Source: Lentzea jiangxiensis (lineage in GTDB: Bacteria > Actinomycetota > Actinomycetes > Mycobacteriales > Pseudonocardiaceae). Taken from it: 64,000 nt of DNA. Within the stretch, counting starts at the first letter, position 1; the number at the start of each line of letters is the position of its first letter. The position numbers and the translations under genes are program-made. Where the stretch lies: assembly GCF_900104175.1 (NCBI RefSeq), contig NZ_FNIX01000001.1, positions 571,975 to 635,974 on the forward strand, given 5' to 3'. A model generated the notes under the pieces. It searched no databases. It was not told the DNA's origin and saw only the letters and a program-made list of their open reading frames with translations. Of this stretch, positions 55,737-63,852 are shown piece by piece.

Positions 55737-56435
55737 ATGCTCTGTGTCGTGTACTCGCCAAGTGATTTCCCTCCCTTCGCGGTCACGGTCGACCTCGTGG
55801 TGCTGACCGTGCGGGCGGACGCGCTGTGCGCGCTGCTGGTCAGGAGGGGGGAGGCGCCGTTCCGGGGGCGGTGGGCGCTACCCGGCGGGTTCGTGCAGGT
55901 CACCGAGTCGGTGGATGCCGCCGCCGCCCGCGAGCTGGTCGAGGAGACCGGGGTGTCCGGGCTGCACCTCGAGCAGCTGGGGACCTACGGGGAACCTCGG
56001 CGGGATCCCCGGATGCGGGTCGTCTCCGTCGCCTACCTGGCGTTGGCGCCTGACCTGCCCGTGCCGGTGGCCGGGACCGATGCCGCCGCGGCGTCCTGGG
56101 TTCCGGTGGCGGAGGTGTCGTCGCTGGCCTTCGATCACTCGGTGATCCTGGGGGACGGGGTGGAGCGGGCCCGGGCCAAGCTGGAGTACACGTCGCTGGG
56201 GACCGAGTTCTGCCCCGCCGAGTTCACGGTGGCCGAACTGCGGCGGGTCTACGAGGTGGTCTGGGGCGTGTCGCTGGACGCCCGGAACTTCCACCGGAAG
56301 GTGACGGGGGTGGAGGGGCTGCTGGAGGCGACCGGGAGGAGCACCTCCCGGGACGGGGGACGGCCGGCTGCTCTGTACCGGCGAGGGGCGGCTTCGGTGT
56401 TGCACCCGCCGTTGGTTCGGGGGGTTGGGGCGTGA
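55737..56435 (+). CDS. NrtR-like NUDIX/winged-helix regulator
   Basis: This 232-residue protein has an N-terminal NUDIX domain with the box [24 protein letters not shown] (complete GX5EX7REUXEE pattern) and a C-terminal winged helix ([15 protein letters not shown], then [13 protein letters not shown]), the NrtR layout. NrtR proteins repress NAD genes and respond to ADP-ribose or NAD metabolites. The full NUDIX box also allows hydrolase activity. I chose ATG 55737; there is no ribosome binding site, so a leaderless transcript or GTG 55749 are possible. Confidence 0.88.
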   Translation: MLCVVYSPSDFPPFAVTVDLVVLTVRADALCALLVRRGEAPFRGRWALPGGFVQVTESVDAAAARELVEETGVSGLHLEQLGTYGEPRRDPRMRVVSVAYLALAPDLPVPVAGTDAAAASWVPVAEVSSLAFDHSVILGDGVERARAKLEYTSLGTEFCPAEFTVAELRRVYEVVWGVSLDARNFHRKVTGVEGLLEATGRSTSRDGGRPAALYRRGAASVLHPPLVRGVGA

Positions 56436-56787
56436 GGTTGGGGGCTTCGGGTCGTCGGGTCGGTTTGCGTTGGTGGGGTGGCTTCGCCACCAGTCGAGTC
56501 AGGAGTGGGCCACCTCTGAGAAGGGGTGTCACGACTCGTGACGAAGCCACCCCACCCGAGGTGTCCGGAAAAGACGGCTCGGCTTCGTCTTCGCGGTGGT
56601 CCGGCCTCAGCGCTGCTCGCCTGCGGCCTCGTCCCGCCCCCGTCGCGCGTCAGCCTCGCCCCGGCCCCACCTCGCGTCGGCTCTCGGCCTTCGCTCTCGG
56701 GTTCGCCGGAGTGTCAGACCTCGTCGCTGAGTTGGGTCGCGGGGGTCCCGGGTCCAAAGGGGACCCCCGCGCGAGCGTGCGCGGGGG
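56436..56787. repeat. Gene-free spacer with a long inverted repeat (REP-like)
   Basis: No gene is supported here. GGTGGGGTGGCTTCG (56472-56486) and its perfect complement (56542-56556) are 55 bases apart. The left part also folds alone as GGTGG-CTTCG-CCACC, and GTCACGA-C-TCGTGAC lies inside the loop. It may be a REP-like element or a shared terminator for the convergent NrtR-like and Gfo/Idh genes. Confidence 0.5.
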
Positions 56788-57795
56788 TCAGAGGCGGACG
56801 GAGTCGCCTGTCGCGGCGGACTGCTTGGCTGCCTCGATGATCTCCAGGCCCGTGACGGCGTCCTGTGGTGAGACGGGGGCCTCGCCTGCGGCTACTGCGG
56901 CGTAGAAGGCTTGGTAGGCGCCTGGTTCTGTGCGGTGGGGTTTGCCGCCGAGGGTGCCCCAGGCCGACTCGGGTTCTTCGCCCCAGCCCGGGCCGGCCGG
57001 GGTGTCGCCCGCTTTGAGGCGGTCTTCCTGGGGGTCCATGCCGTACTTCACGTAGGCGGCGTCGTGGCCCAGCACGCGGAAGCGCGGGCCGAGGTCTGCC
57101 GCCAGCGCGCTCATCCAGAGGTGGGAGCGGACGCCGCCCTCGTGCTGCAGGGAGAGGAAGACGTCGTCGTCCGCCTTGGCGCGGGGACGGACGGTGGCGA
57201 TTTCCGCGTGGACCGACGTCGGGCGGCCGAAGAGGGCCACGGACTGGTCCACGAGGTGGGTGCCGAGGTCGAAGAGGATGCTGCCGAGGTCGGCCGGGTC
57301 GCCGGATTCCTTCCACGAGGACTTGATCTCCGGGCGGTAGCGCTCGAAGCGGGACTCGAACCTGTGGACCGTGCCCAGGGCGTTGTCGGCGAGGAGGCGG
57401 CGGACCGTCAGGAAGTCGCCGTCCCAGCGGCGGTTGTGGAACGGGACGAGCATCAGGCCGCGTGCGGCTGCGATCGAGGCCAGGGCTCTCGCTTCCATCG
57501 CCGAGCCCGCGAAGGGCTTGTCGACCACGACGTTGAGGCCGTGTTCGAGGACCTGGCGGGCGTGGGTCGCGTGGAAGCGGTTCGGGGTCGTGATGACGAC
57601 CAGGTCGAAGTCGCCGGCCCAGACCTCGTCGAGGGAGGACAGCAGGCGGGCCGCGGGGTAGCGCTCGGCCACCTCTGCCTGGCGCCGGGGGTTCGAGGTG
57701 ACGACGGCCGAGAGCTCCAGGCCCTCGGTTGCCTCGATGAACGGGGCGTGGAAGGCGGCCCCACCTAGTCCGTAGCCGACGAGAGCTGTGCGCAT
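56788..57795 (-). CDS. Gfo/Idh/MocA-family oxidoreductase
   Basis: This 335-residue NAD(P)-dependent oxidoreductase has an N-terminal Rossmann fold (TALVGYGLGGAAFHAPFI), the VVVDKPFAGSAMEAR motif with the catalytic Lys, and the C-terminal GFO/IDH domain with DLGTHLVDQSVALFG (catalytic His). Substrates in the family are sugars, inositols or related polyols; which one cannot be told. ATG 57795 is the start. It has no clear operon partner. Confidence 0.92.
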   Translation of the reverse strand: MRTALVGYGLGGAAFHAPFIEATEGLELSAVVTSNPRRQAEVAERYPAARLLSSLDEVWAGDFDLVVITTPNRFHATHARQVLEHGLNVVVDKPFAGSAMEARALASIAAARGLMLVPFHNRRWDGDFLTVRRLLADNALGTVHRFESRFERYRPEIKSSWKESGDPADLGSILFDLGTHLVDQSVALFGRPTSVHAEIATVRPRAKADDDVFLSLQHEGGVRSHLWMSALAADLGPRFRVLGHDAAYVKYGMDPQEDRLKAGDTPAGPGWGEEPESAWGTLGGKPHRTEPGAYQAFYAAVAAGEAPVSPQDAVTGLEIIEAAKQSAATGDSVRL

Positions 57796-57869
57796 GCGAT
57801 CAGCCTATGCGGTCTCACCTGTTGGACGGGGTGTCCACAGGACCGTGTGGCCCCTTACATTCGTCAACT

Positions 57870-57947
57870 ATGACCATGCCGCTGGTTAGCCGACGCCACG
57901 TCGATTACGTGCGCGTCACCAGCATGGCCTGTCGTTGCTCTCGTTGA
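57870..57947 (+). CDS. Cysteine-containing leader peptide of metYX
   Basis: This 25-residue ORF is too short for routine gene calling. It starts ATG 57870 and contains SRRHVDYVRV followed by ACRCSR just before the stop, 45 bases ahead of metY. Short leader ORFs with an RRHVD-like core and cysteine codons near the end are known in actinobacteria ahead of sulfur genes, where ribosome stalling at Cys codons couples cysteine supply to expression. A TACATT box 8 bases before the ATG suggests a leaderless transcript. Control of metY-metX by cysteine attenuation is inferred. Confidence 0.8.
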   Translation: MTMPLVSRRHVDYVRVTSMACRCSR

Positions 57948-57992
57948 TCCCGGCCCTCTCCCAGCAGTCAACGAACGTTCTGGAGCACAGCC

Positions 57993-59279
57993 ATGTCCTG
58001 GTCCTTTGAGACGACGCAGATCCACGCGGGCGCCGCGCCCGACCCGGCCACCGGCGCCCGCGCCACGCCGATCTACCAGACCACCTCCTACGTCTTCCGG
58101 GACACGCAGCACGGTGCGGACCTGTTCGCGCTCGCCGAGCCCGGGCACATCTACACGCGCATCAACAACCCCACGCAGGACGTTCTGGAGCAGCGGGTCG
58201 CCGCCCTCGAAGGGGGCGTGGCGGCCGTCGCCTTCGCGTCCGGGTCGGCTGCCGGGACCGCGGCGATCCTGAACCTCGCGCGGGCCGGGGACCACCTCGT
58301 GTCCAGCGCCTCGTTGTACGGCGGCACGTACAACCTGTTCCACTACACGTTGCCGAAGCTGGGCATCGAGGTGTCCTTCGTGGACGATCCCGACGACCTG
58401 GACGCGTGGCAGGCCGCGGTGCGGCCGAACACCAAGCTGTTCTTCGGCGAGACGCTCGCGAACCCGCGCAGCCACGTGCTCGACGTCGAGGGTGTCGCCG
58501 GGGTCGCGCACGCGAACCAGGTGCCGCTGATCGTCGACAACACGGTGCCCACGCCCTACCTGCTGCGGCCGTTGGAGCACGGCGCGGACATCGTCATCCA
58601 CTCCGCCACGAAGTACTTGGGCGGCCACGGCACGGCCATCGCCGGTGTGGTCGTCGACGGCGGCAAGTTCGAGTACGGCGCCGAGAAGTTCCCCGACTTC
58701 CACGAGCCCGACCCCAGCTACAACGGCCTGCGGTACTGGCCGGTGCTCGGCCACGGTGCCTTCGCGGCCAAGCTGCGGGTGCAGGGGCTGCGGGACACGG
58801 GTGCGGCCATCGCCCCGCTGACCAGCTTCCTGGTGATCCAGGGCATCGAGACGCTGTCGCTGCGCATCGAGCGGCACGTGCAGAACGCGCAGGCGCTCGC
58901 GGAGTGGCTGGAAGGGCGCGACGAGGTCGAGAAGGTCCACTACGCGGGCCTGCCGTCGTCGCCGTTCCACGCCAACGCGCGGAAGTACCTGCCGAAGGGC
59001 GCCGGCGCGGTCGTCAGCTTCGAGCTGCGCGGCGGGGTCGCGGCGGGGCGGGCGTTCGTGGACGGCACGAGCCTGTTCAGCCAGCTGGTGAACATCGGTG
59101 ACGTGCGGTCGCTGATCGTGCACCCGGCTTCGACGACGCACAGCCAGCTCTCACCCGAGGAGCAGGTCGTCACGGGTGTCACGCCCGGTCTGGTGCGCCT
59201 CTCGGTCGGGCTGGAGGGGCTCGAGGACCTCAAGGCGGACCTGGAGGCGGGCTTCACCGCGGCGAAGTCCGAGTTGTAG
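57993..59279 (+). CDS. metY: O-acetylhomoserine aminocarboxypropyltransferase (sulfhydrylase)
   Basis: MetY makes homocysteine from O-acetylhomoserine and sulfide, a direct sulfhydrylation step of methionine synthesis. The 428-residue PLP enzyme shows TTQIHAGAAPDPATGARATPIYQTTSYVF, YTRINNPTQDVLE, IVDNTVPTPYLLRP and the PLP-binding Lys in HSATKYLGGHG. The ATG at 57993 begins after the Cys leader. The stop overlaps the metX start by one base (TAGTG), so both are coupled. Confidence 0.96.
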   Translation: MSWSFETTQIHAGAAPDPATGARATPIYQTTSYVFRDTQHGADLFALAEPGHIYTRINNPTQDVLEQRVAALEGGVAAVAFASGSAAGTAAILNLARAGDHLVSSASLYGGTYNLFHYTLPKLGIEVSFVDDPDDLDAWQAAVRPNTKLFFGETLANPRSHVLDVEGVAGVAHANQVPLIVDNTVPTPYLLRPLEHGADIVIHSATKYLGGHGTAIAGVVVDGGKFEYGAEKFPDFHEPDPSYNGLRYWPVLGHGAFAAKLRVQGLRDTGAAIAPLTSFLVIQGIETLSLRIERHVQNAQALAEWLEGRDEVEKVHYAGLPSSPFHANARKYLPKGAGAVVSFELRGGVAAGRAFVDGTSLFSQLVNIGDVRSLIVHPASTTHSQLSPEEQVVTGVTPGLVRLSVGLEGLEDLKADLEAGFTAAKSEL

Positions 59280-60292
59280 TGGGCGGCTGGCGCTTCGGCG
59301 ACCCCAACGGCCGGCGGAAGTGGTTCAGCCACACCGAGTCGTTCGCGGGGCTGCCGGGTTTCCAGCTCGCGTACGAGACGTGGGGGACCTTGAACGCGGA
59401 GGCCTCCAACGCGGTGCTCGTGCTTCACGCCCTCACCGGTGACAGCCACGTCGCCGGGGGCGTGGAGCCGGGCCACCCCACGCCGGGCTGGTGGAACTCC
59501 CTGATGGGAGAGGGAAAACCGCTCGACGGGTCGTTCGTGGTCGCGCCGAACGTGCTGGGCGGCTGCCAGGGCAGCACCGGACCCTGGCAGTACCCCGAGT
59601 TCCCCGGCATCACGATCCGCGACCAGGTCGCGGCCGAGGTGCACCTCGCCGACTACCTCGGCATCGAGCGGTGGGCCGCGGTGCTCGGCGGGTCGATGGG
59701 CGGGATGCGCGCGGTCGAGTGGGCGGTGAGCCGCCCCGAACGGGTGAAGTCGTTGCTGGTGCTGGCGACGACGGCGGCGGCGTCGGCGGAGCAGATCGCG
59801 CTCGCGTCCGCGCAGGTGCACGCGATCAGGGCCGATCCCGTCGGGGGGTTGGGGGTCGCGCGCCGGATCGCGCACATCAGCTACCGCAGCGAGCAGGAGC
59901 TGCAGGCCCGGTTCGGCAGGAGGAAGCAGGAGGACGGGCGGTTCGAGGTCGAGTCCTACCTGGACCACCACGCGGCGAAGCTCACCGGGAGGTTCGACGC
60001 GGCCAGCTACGTCACGCTCACCGAGGCGATGAACTCGCACGACGTCGGGCGTGGCCGGGGCGGTGTCCAGGCGGCGTTGCGGCGGGTCACGGCGCGCACG
60101 ATCGTCGCGGGCGTGGACTCGGACCGGCTCTACCCCTTGGCGCAGCAACGGGAACTGGCGGCGGGCATCCCCGGCGCCGACGAGCTCAGGGTGATCGAGT
60201 CGCCGTACGGGCACGACGCGTTCCTGGTCGAGAGCGAGCAGGTGGGCGCTCTCGTCACGGAACTGGTGCCCGTGCGGTCAGGTACTCGTTGA
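59279..60292 (+). CDS. metX: Homoserine O-acetyltransferase
   Basis: MetX activates homoserine with acetyl-CoA to O-acetylhomoserine, the substrate of MetY. The 337-residue alpha/beta-hydrolase-fold protein has AYETWGTLN, HALTGDSHV, the nucleophile Ser in LGGSMGGMRAVEW, the catalytic Asp in AGVDSDRLYP and His in GHDAFL. GTG 59279 overlaps the metY stop. Its last 38 bases overlap the convergent MerR-type gene. Under the leader peptide it should respond to sulfur supply. Confidence 0.96.
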   Translation: MGGWRFGDPNGRRKWFSHTESFAGLPGFQLAYETWGTLNAEASNAVLVLHALTGDSHVAGGVEPGHPTPGWWNSLMGEGKPLDGSFVVAPNVLGGCQGSTGPWQYPEFPGITIRDQVAAEVHLADYLGIERWAAVLGGSMGGMRAVEWAVSRPERVKSLLVLATTAAASAEQIALASAQVHAIRADPVGGLGVARRIAHISYRSEQELQARFGRRKQEDGRFEVESYLDHHAAKLTGRFDAASYVTLTEAMNSHDVGRGRGGVQAALRRVTARTIVAGVDSDRLYPLAQQRELAAGIPGADELRVIESPYGHDAFLVESEQVGALVTELVPVRSGTR

Positions 60293-60941
60293 GCCGCGCG
60301 GAGGCGGCGAGCATCGCGAGGCCCTGCGCTCTCAGGCGGTGTCGCCAGTCGGCGAGGGCGGCACCCAGCGTGCCGGTGCCGCCCGCCGTCCGGATCTGCT
60401 CGACCACCAAGGCGATGCGCGCCAGCGGGTAGCCGCCGCGCCGCAGCAGGTGGGCGAGCTCGGCGTCGCGCACGTCCTCGGCGCGGAACACGCGGTAGCC
60501 GGTGGGTTCCCTGGGCGGGACGAGGATTCCGGCCTGCTCCCACGAGCGCAGCGTCGCGGGGGTGACGTCGAGGCGGCGGTCCAGCTCGCCGATCGAGCGC
60601 GGCCGCGGAGCCGGTTCGAAGTCGGCCAGGTCCCGCACGGCGTTGCTGACCGAGTCGAGCGTCGCGCGGTCGCGCAGGAGCTGTTCGTGACCGCGGTCGA
60701 CGGCCAGCAGCACGTCGTCGACCGCGCCGGCGTGCACGGCGTTCATGATCTGGCCCGCGCGGAGGTGGCCGAACGCCGGGACCAACGCGAGGAACGCGCG
60801 CAACGCGGCGGCGTGGACCTCGGTGTAGACGCGGTAGCCCGACGGCGTGCGCTCGGCGGGCGGGAGGAACCCGGACCGCTCGTAGTTGCGCACCGCCTGG
60901 GTCGAGATGCCGTGCTCGCGGGCGAGGTCAGCTGGGCGCAC
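60255..60941 (-). CDS. TioE-like regulator with two MerR-type HTH domains
   Basis: This 228-residue protein carries two MerR-type DNA-binding domains. The first (1-70) has DLAREHGISTQAVRNYERSG and the second (about 115-170) has SIGELDRRLDVTPATLRSWE followed by TGYRVFR. Such double-MerR proteins (TioE-like) occur in actinomycetes. The divergent neighbour is an erythromycin-esterase-like gene across a 78-base promoter region with a dyad, so it probably controls that gene. GTG 60941 is the start. Confidence 0.88.
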   Translation of the reverse strand: MRPADLAREHGISTQAVRNYERSGFLPPAERTPSGYRVYTEVHAAALRAFLALVPAFGHLRAGQIMNAVHAGAVDDVLLAVDRGHEQLLRDRATLDSVSNAVRDLADFEPAPRPRSIGELDRRLDVTPATLRSWEQAGILVPPREPTGYRVFRAEDVRDAELAHLLRRGGYPLARIALVVEQIRTAGGTGTLGAALADWRHRLRAQGLAMLAASARLNEYLTARAPVP

Positions 60942-60980
60942 GTTGAGACTTTAGCGGCCCACTCCAGCCCTAACTGGATA

Positions 60981-60999
60981 AAAGCTTCAACGGAGCTTT
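60981..60999. promoter_or_regulatory. Dyad in the TioE-like/esterase promoter region
   Basis: AAAGCT-N7-AGCTTT (60981-60999) lies between divergent start codons. A 19-base symmetrical element is the spacing expected for a MerR-type operator between -35 and -10. TTCAAC/GTTGAA arms (60986-60991 and 61010-61015) overlap it. Confidence 0.5.
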
Positions 61000-61019
61000 C
61001 AATGTTACGGTTGAACCAC

Positions 61020-62135
61020 ATGAGCCAGGACATTCGCGAGTTCATCACCCCCTTCACCGAGCTGCTGGGATTCGGCGAGCCGACCCACCTCGAGCACGCC
61101 CACACGTGGATCCGCAATGAGCTGTTCGAGCAGCTGGCGGGCCTGGGCTTCCGCTCGATCGCGCTGGAGAGCTGCCGGATCCGGGGGCTGGCCGTCGACG
61201 ACTTCGTCCACGGCGGACCGGGCGACCTCGACACGATCATGAAGGAGGGCTTCTCCCACTCGTTCGGCGAGAACTGGCCCGCCAACCGCGAGCTCGTGCA
61301 GTGGATGCGCGAGTACAACTCGGACAAAGCGCCGCAGGAGCAGCTGTCGTTCCACGGCTTCGACTTCCAGGGCGAGACGGCCAGCGCGCCCAGCCCGCGC
61401 CCGTACCTCGAACACGCGCGCGACCACCTCGGCGAGGACGTCGACCTCACGATCGACGACGAGGAGTGGAGCCGCGACGAGGCCGTCCTGGACCCCGCCC
61501 GGTCACCGGGGCGGTCGGCGGAGGCCGTCAGGCTGCGTGAGATCGGCACAGGGATGCTCATGCGGCTGCACGAGCGGAAGAGCACCGACGAGGCGTGGGC
61601 GCGCGCTGAGACGTACCTGACGGCCGGTCTGAGCCTCCTGCAGTACCACCGGGAGTGCGCGGAACCGAACCCGCTGGGCGTGCGCCTCAACCGCCTGTGC
61701 CAGATGCGCGACGGCGTGATGGCGCGGAACCTGCTGGAGATCCGGCGCGCCGAGGCGGCGAAGGGTCCGACGTTCGTGTTCGCGCACAACGCCCACCTGC
61801 AGCGCACCGGCAGTTCGATGGAGATGGCGGGCGAACGGGTCGAGTGGCTCTCCGCGGGCGCGCTCGTCGCGCCGATCCTCGGTGACCGGTACACGGTCAT
61901 CGGTGGCACCCTCGGCCGCAACGACACCTTCGGGCTGGGCGAACCGGACGGGGCGACCCTGGAAGGGCAGTTGCAGGGCCGGTTCACCACCTGGGGCGTC
62001 ACCGCCGACAAGCCGCGCGGCACGACCCGCACCGACGCGAGGCCGGAGATGGGCTACTTCCCGCTCGACCAGCACCTGATGGACGGTGTGGACGCGCTGC
62101 TGCACGTCAGGGTTGGTCGTCCAGTGACGAGGTGA
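61020..62135 (+). CDS. Erythromycin-esterase family protein
   Basis: This 371-residue protein has the EreA/EreB-type motifs: FGEPTHLEH (E20 and H23), IALESCRIRG (Glu about 50) and FAHNAHLQR (His). The family includes macrolide-ring esterases and many proteins of unknown substrate. I chose ATG 61020; ATG 61003 is in frame. The divergent double-MerR regulator suggests inducible expression, so a detoxifying or tailoring role for a lactone or related compound is possible but not shown. Its last 29 bases overlap the convergent gene. Confidence 0.88.
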   Translation: MSQDIREFITPFTELLGFGEPTHLEHAHTWIRNELFEQLAGLGFRSIALESCRIRGLAVDDFVHGGPGDLDTIMKEGFSHSFGENWPANRELVQWMREYNSDKAPQEQLSFHGFDFQGETASAPSPRPYLEHARDHLGEDVDLTIDDEEWSRDEAVLDPARSPGRSAEAVRLREIGTGMLMRLHERKSTDEAWARAETYLTAGLSLLQYHRECAEPNPLGVRLNRLCQMRDGVMARNLLEIRRAEAAKGPTFVFAHNAHLQRTGSSMEMAGERVEWLSAGALVAPILGDRYTVIGGTLGRNDTFGLGEPDGATLEGQLQGRFTTWGVTADKPRGTTRTDARPEMGYFPLDQHLMDGVDALLHVRVGRPVTR

Positions 62136-62613
62136 TCCACGAGGCGACGGGCAGGTCGCGCGTCTCGCACTCGATCGCCAGCTTCAACGTCCACCGCAGG
62201 GCTTGCAGCACCACGGTCGCGAGCTCCTGCGGCTGGCCGTTGGCGAGGGCGATCTCGATCTGCTCCGACGCCGCGTCCTGGTCGCCGTGCACCTCGGCCA
62301 GCAACGCGCGGATCGCGGTGCGCACGGGCGGGTCCGCGTCGTCGATCTGGACCTCGTTGCCCTCCTCGTCGAACACCTGCATCTTCACCGGGGTCGCGCC
62401 GCCGGAGCCGAGCTCGCTCACCATGCTGCTGCACTCGGCGAACAGCAGGAGCACCAGCTCACGGATCTCCTCGTTGCCCTCGGGCGACCCGCTGAGGTAC
62501 CCGGTCACGAGGTCCACCGCCACAGCGTCTTCCCCGGCCCTGGCGGCAGCCAGCGCCTCACCGGCCACGGCGGTGAGCCGTGACCAGCGATCTGGATCCT
62601 GTGGTGGTTTCAC
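62107..62613 (-). CDS. Hypothetical protein
   Basis: This 168-residue acidic protein is mostly helical (LTAVAGEALAAARAGEDAVAV, IRELVLLLFAECSSMV, DAASEQIEIALANGQPQELATV) with a beta hairpin KMQVFDEEGNEVQID in the middle. There is no signal peptide, membrane segment or recognised family. It begins at ATG 62613 and its end overlaps the esterase gene. Upstream it faces the two-component genes divergently, 120 bases away. Confidence 0.65.
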   Translation of the reverse strand: MKPPQDPDRWSRLTAVAGEALAAARAGEDAVAVDLVTGYLSGSPEGNEEIRELVLLLFAECSSMVSELGSGGATPVKMQVFDEEGNEVQIDDADPPVRTAIRALLAEVHGDQDAASEQIEIALANGQPQELATVVLQALRWTLKLAIECETRDLPVASWITSSLDDQP

Positions 62614-62733
62614 AGGTACTGCCTACCGCGCGGTGTCACGCGTTCGCAATGCCCCATCTTGATCAGAGTCATACCGGGGTATGTCACTCCGCAGGTCAAT
62701 GTGCAAATTCGCGGCTCCACCTAGCATCGGCTG

Positions 62734-63852
62734 GTGTTCCGCGCGCTGTACCGAACCGTTCTGGGTCCCGACCGCACCCGAGTGCTGGCCAGGGCGCTCG
62801 GCCGGCTGCGCATCCCGGTGCACGCGGCGTTGATCGTCTACGCCTTCGCGTGGGCGGTCGTCGCGAGCGCCGGCTACGTGCGCCAGGAGGACTCCGACGG
62901 CTGGTGGGTGGTCGTCTTCCTGGCGACGCTGGTGCCGTACGTGCTGCTGATCTGGTCGCCCCTGCTCGCCTGGCGAGTGGCCGCGCTGATGTTCTACGTG
63001 GTGAGCCTGCTGTGCAGCGGTGAGGGAGCCGCCCCCTTCCAGTACTGGACGGCGATCCCGCTCCTCGTGGCAGTCGCTGCCTTCTACTCGCGGCCGATCG
63101 TGATCAGCGCCACGCTGGTCAGCATGGGCGTGGTCGTGGCCTCCGAGCCGCAGGCCGCGGACATGGCGTTCTTCGTGCCGATCATTTGCACCGTGGTGTA
63201 CCTCTTCGGCGCGCGGGGCAGGGCGGAACGCGAGCTCGAGGAGGAGCGGGACGCCAAGGCCGCGCTCGAGGAACGCGCCCGCATCGCGCGCGAGATGCAC
63301 GACGTGGTGGCGCACCACATGTCGATGGTGGTGGTCAGGTGCGAGACCGCGCCTTACCGCCTCAGCGGCCTGGGCGAGGACGCGGAGAAGGAGTTCGCCG
63401 AACTCGGCGAGGCCGCGCGTGAGGCGATCACCGACATGCAACGGCTGTTGGGCGTGCTGCGCGGCAACGGGGAGGTCGCGCAACGCGAACCGCAGCCGGG
63501 CATCAGCCGCATCCCCGAGCTGGCGAGGCCCGGTGACTCCGCCGAGGTCGACGTGGACGACGTTCCGGAGGCGGTCGGCCTCACCGCGTACCGGATCGTG
63601 CAGGAGGCGCTCACGAACGCGACCAGGCACGCGCCCGGCTCCCGCGCGTCCGTCCACGTGCGCCGCGACGGCGACCGGCTGGACGTGCTGGTGCGCAACA
63701 CCGCGGGCGGACCGTCCCGGGGTGGCGGCAGCGGGCAGGGTCTGGTGGGGATGCGGGAACGCGTGGCCGTGCACGGTGGCACGCTGACCGTGAAGTCGAC
63801 CGAGGACGGCGGGTTCCTGGTCAGGGCGAGAATTCCGTTGGGGGACAAGTGA
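62734..63852 (+). CDS. NarL-type sensor histidine kinase
   Basis: This 372-residue kinase has four to five membrane segments (about 28-160), a short coiled coil, then a HisKA_3 domain with the phosphorylated His189 in ARIAREMHDVVAHHMS. The HATPase_c domain has LTAYRIVQEALTNATRHA (N box) and a G box in GSGQGLVGMRERV. No extracellular sensor domain is evident, so it may sense membrane or intracellular signals. GTG 62734 is the start. It overlaps the response regulator by GTGA. Confidence 0.93.
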   Translation: MFRALYRTVLGPDRTRVLARALGRLRIPVHAALIVYAFAWAVVASAGYVRQEDSDGWWVVVFLATLVPYVLLIWSPLLAWRVAALMFYVVSLLCSGEGAAPFQYWTAIPLLVAVAAFYSRPIVISATLVSMGVVVASEPQAADMAFFVPIICTVVYLFGARGRAERELEEERDAKAALEERARIAREMHDVVAHHMSMVVVRCETAPYRLSGLGEDAEKEFAELGEAAREAITDMQRLLGVLRGNGEVAQREPQPGISRIPELARPGDSAEVDVDDVPEAVGLTAYRIVQEALTNATRHAPGSRASVHVRRDGDRLDVLVRNTAGGPSRGGGSGQGLVGMRERVAVHGGTLTVKSTEDGGFLVRARIPLGDK

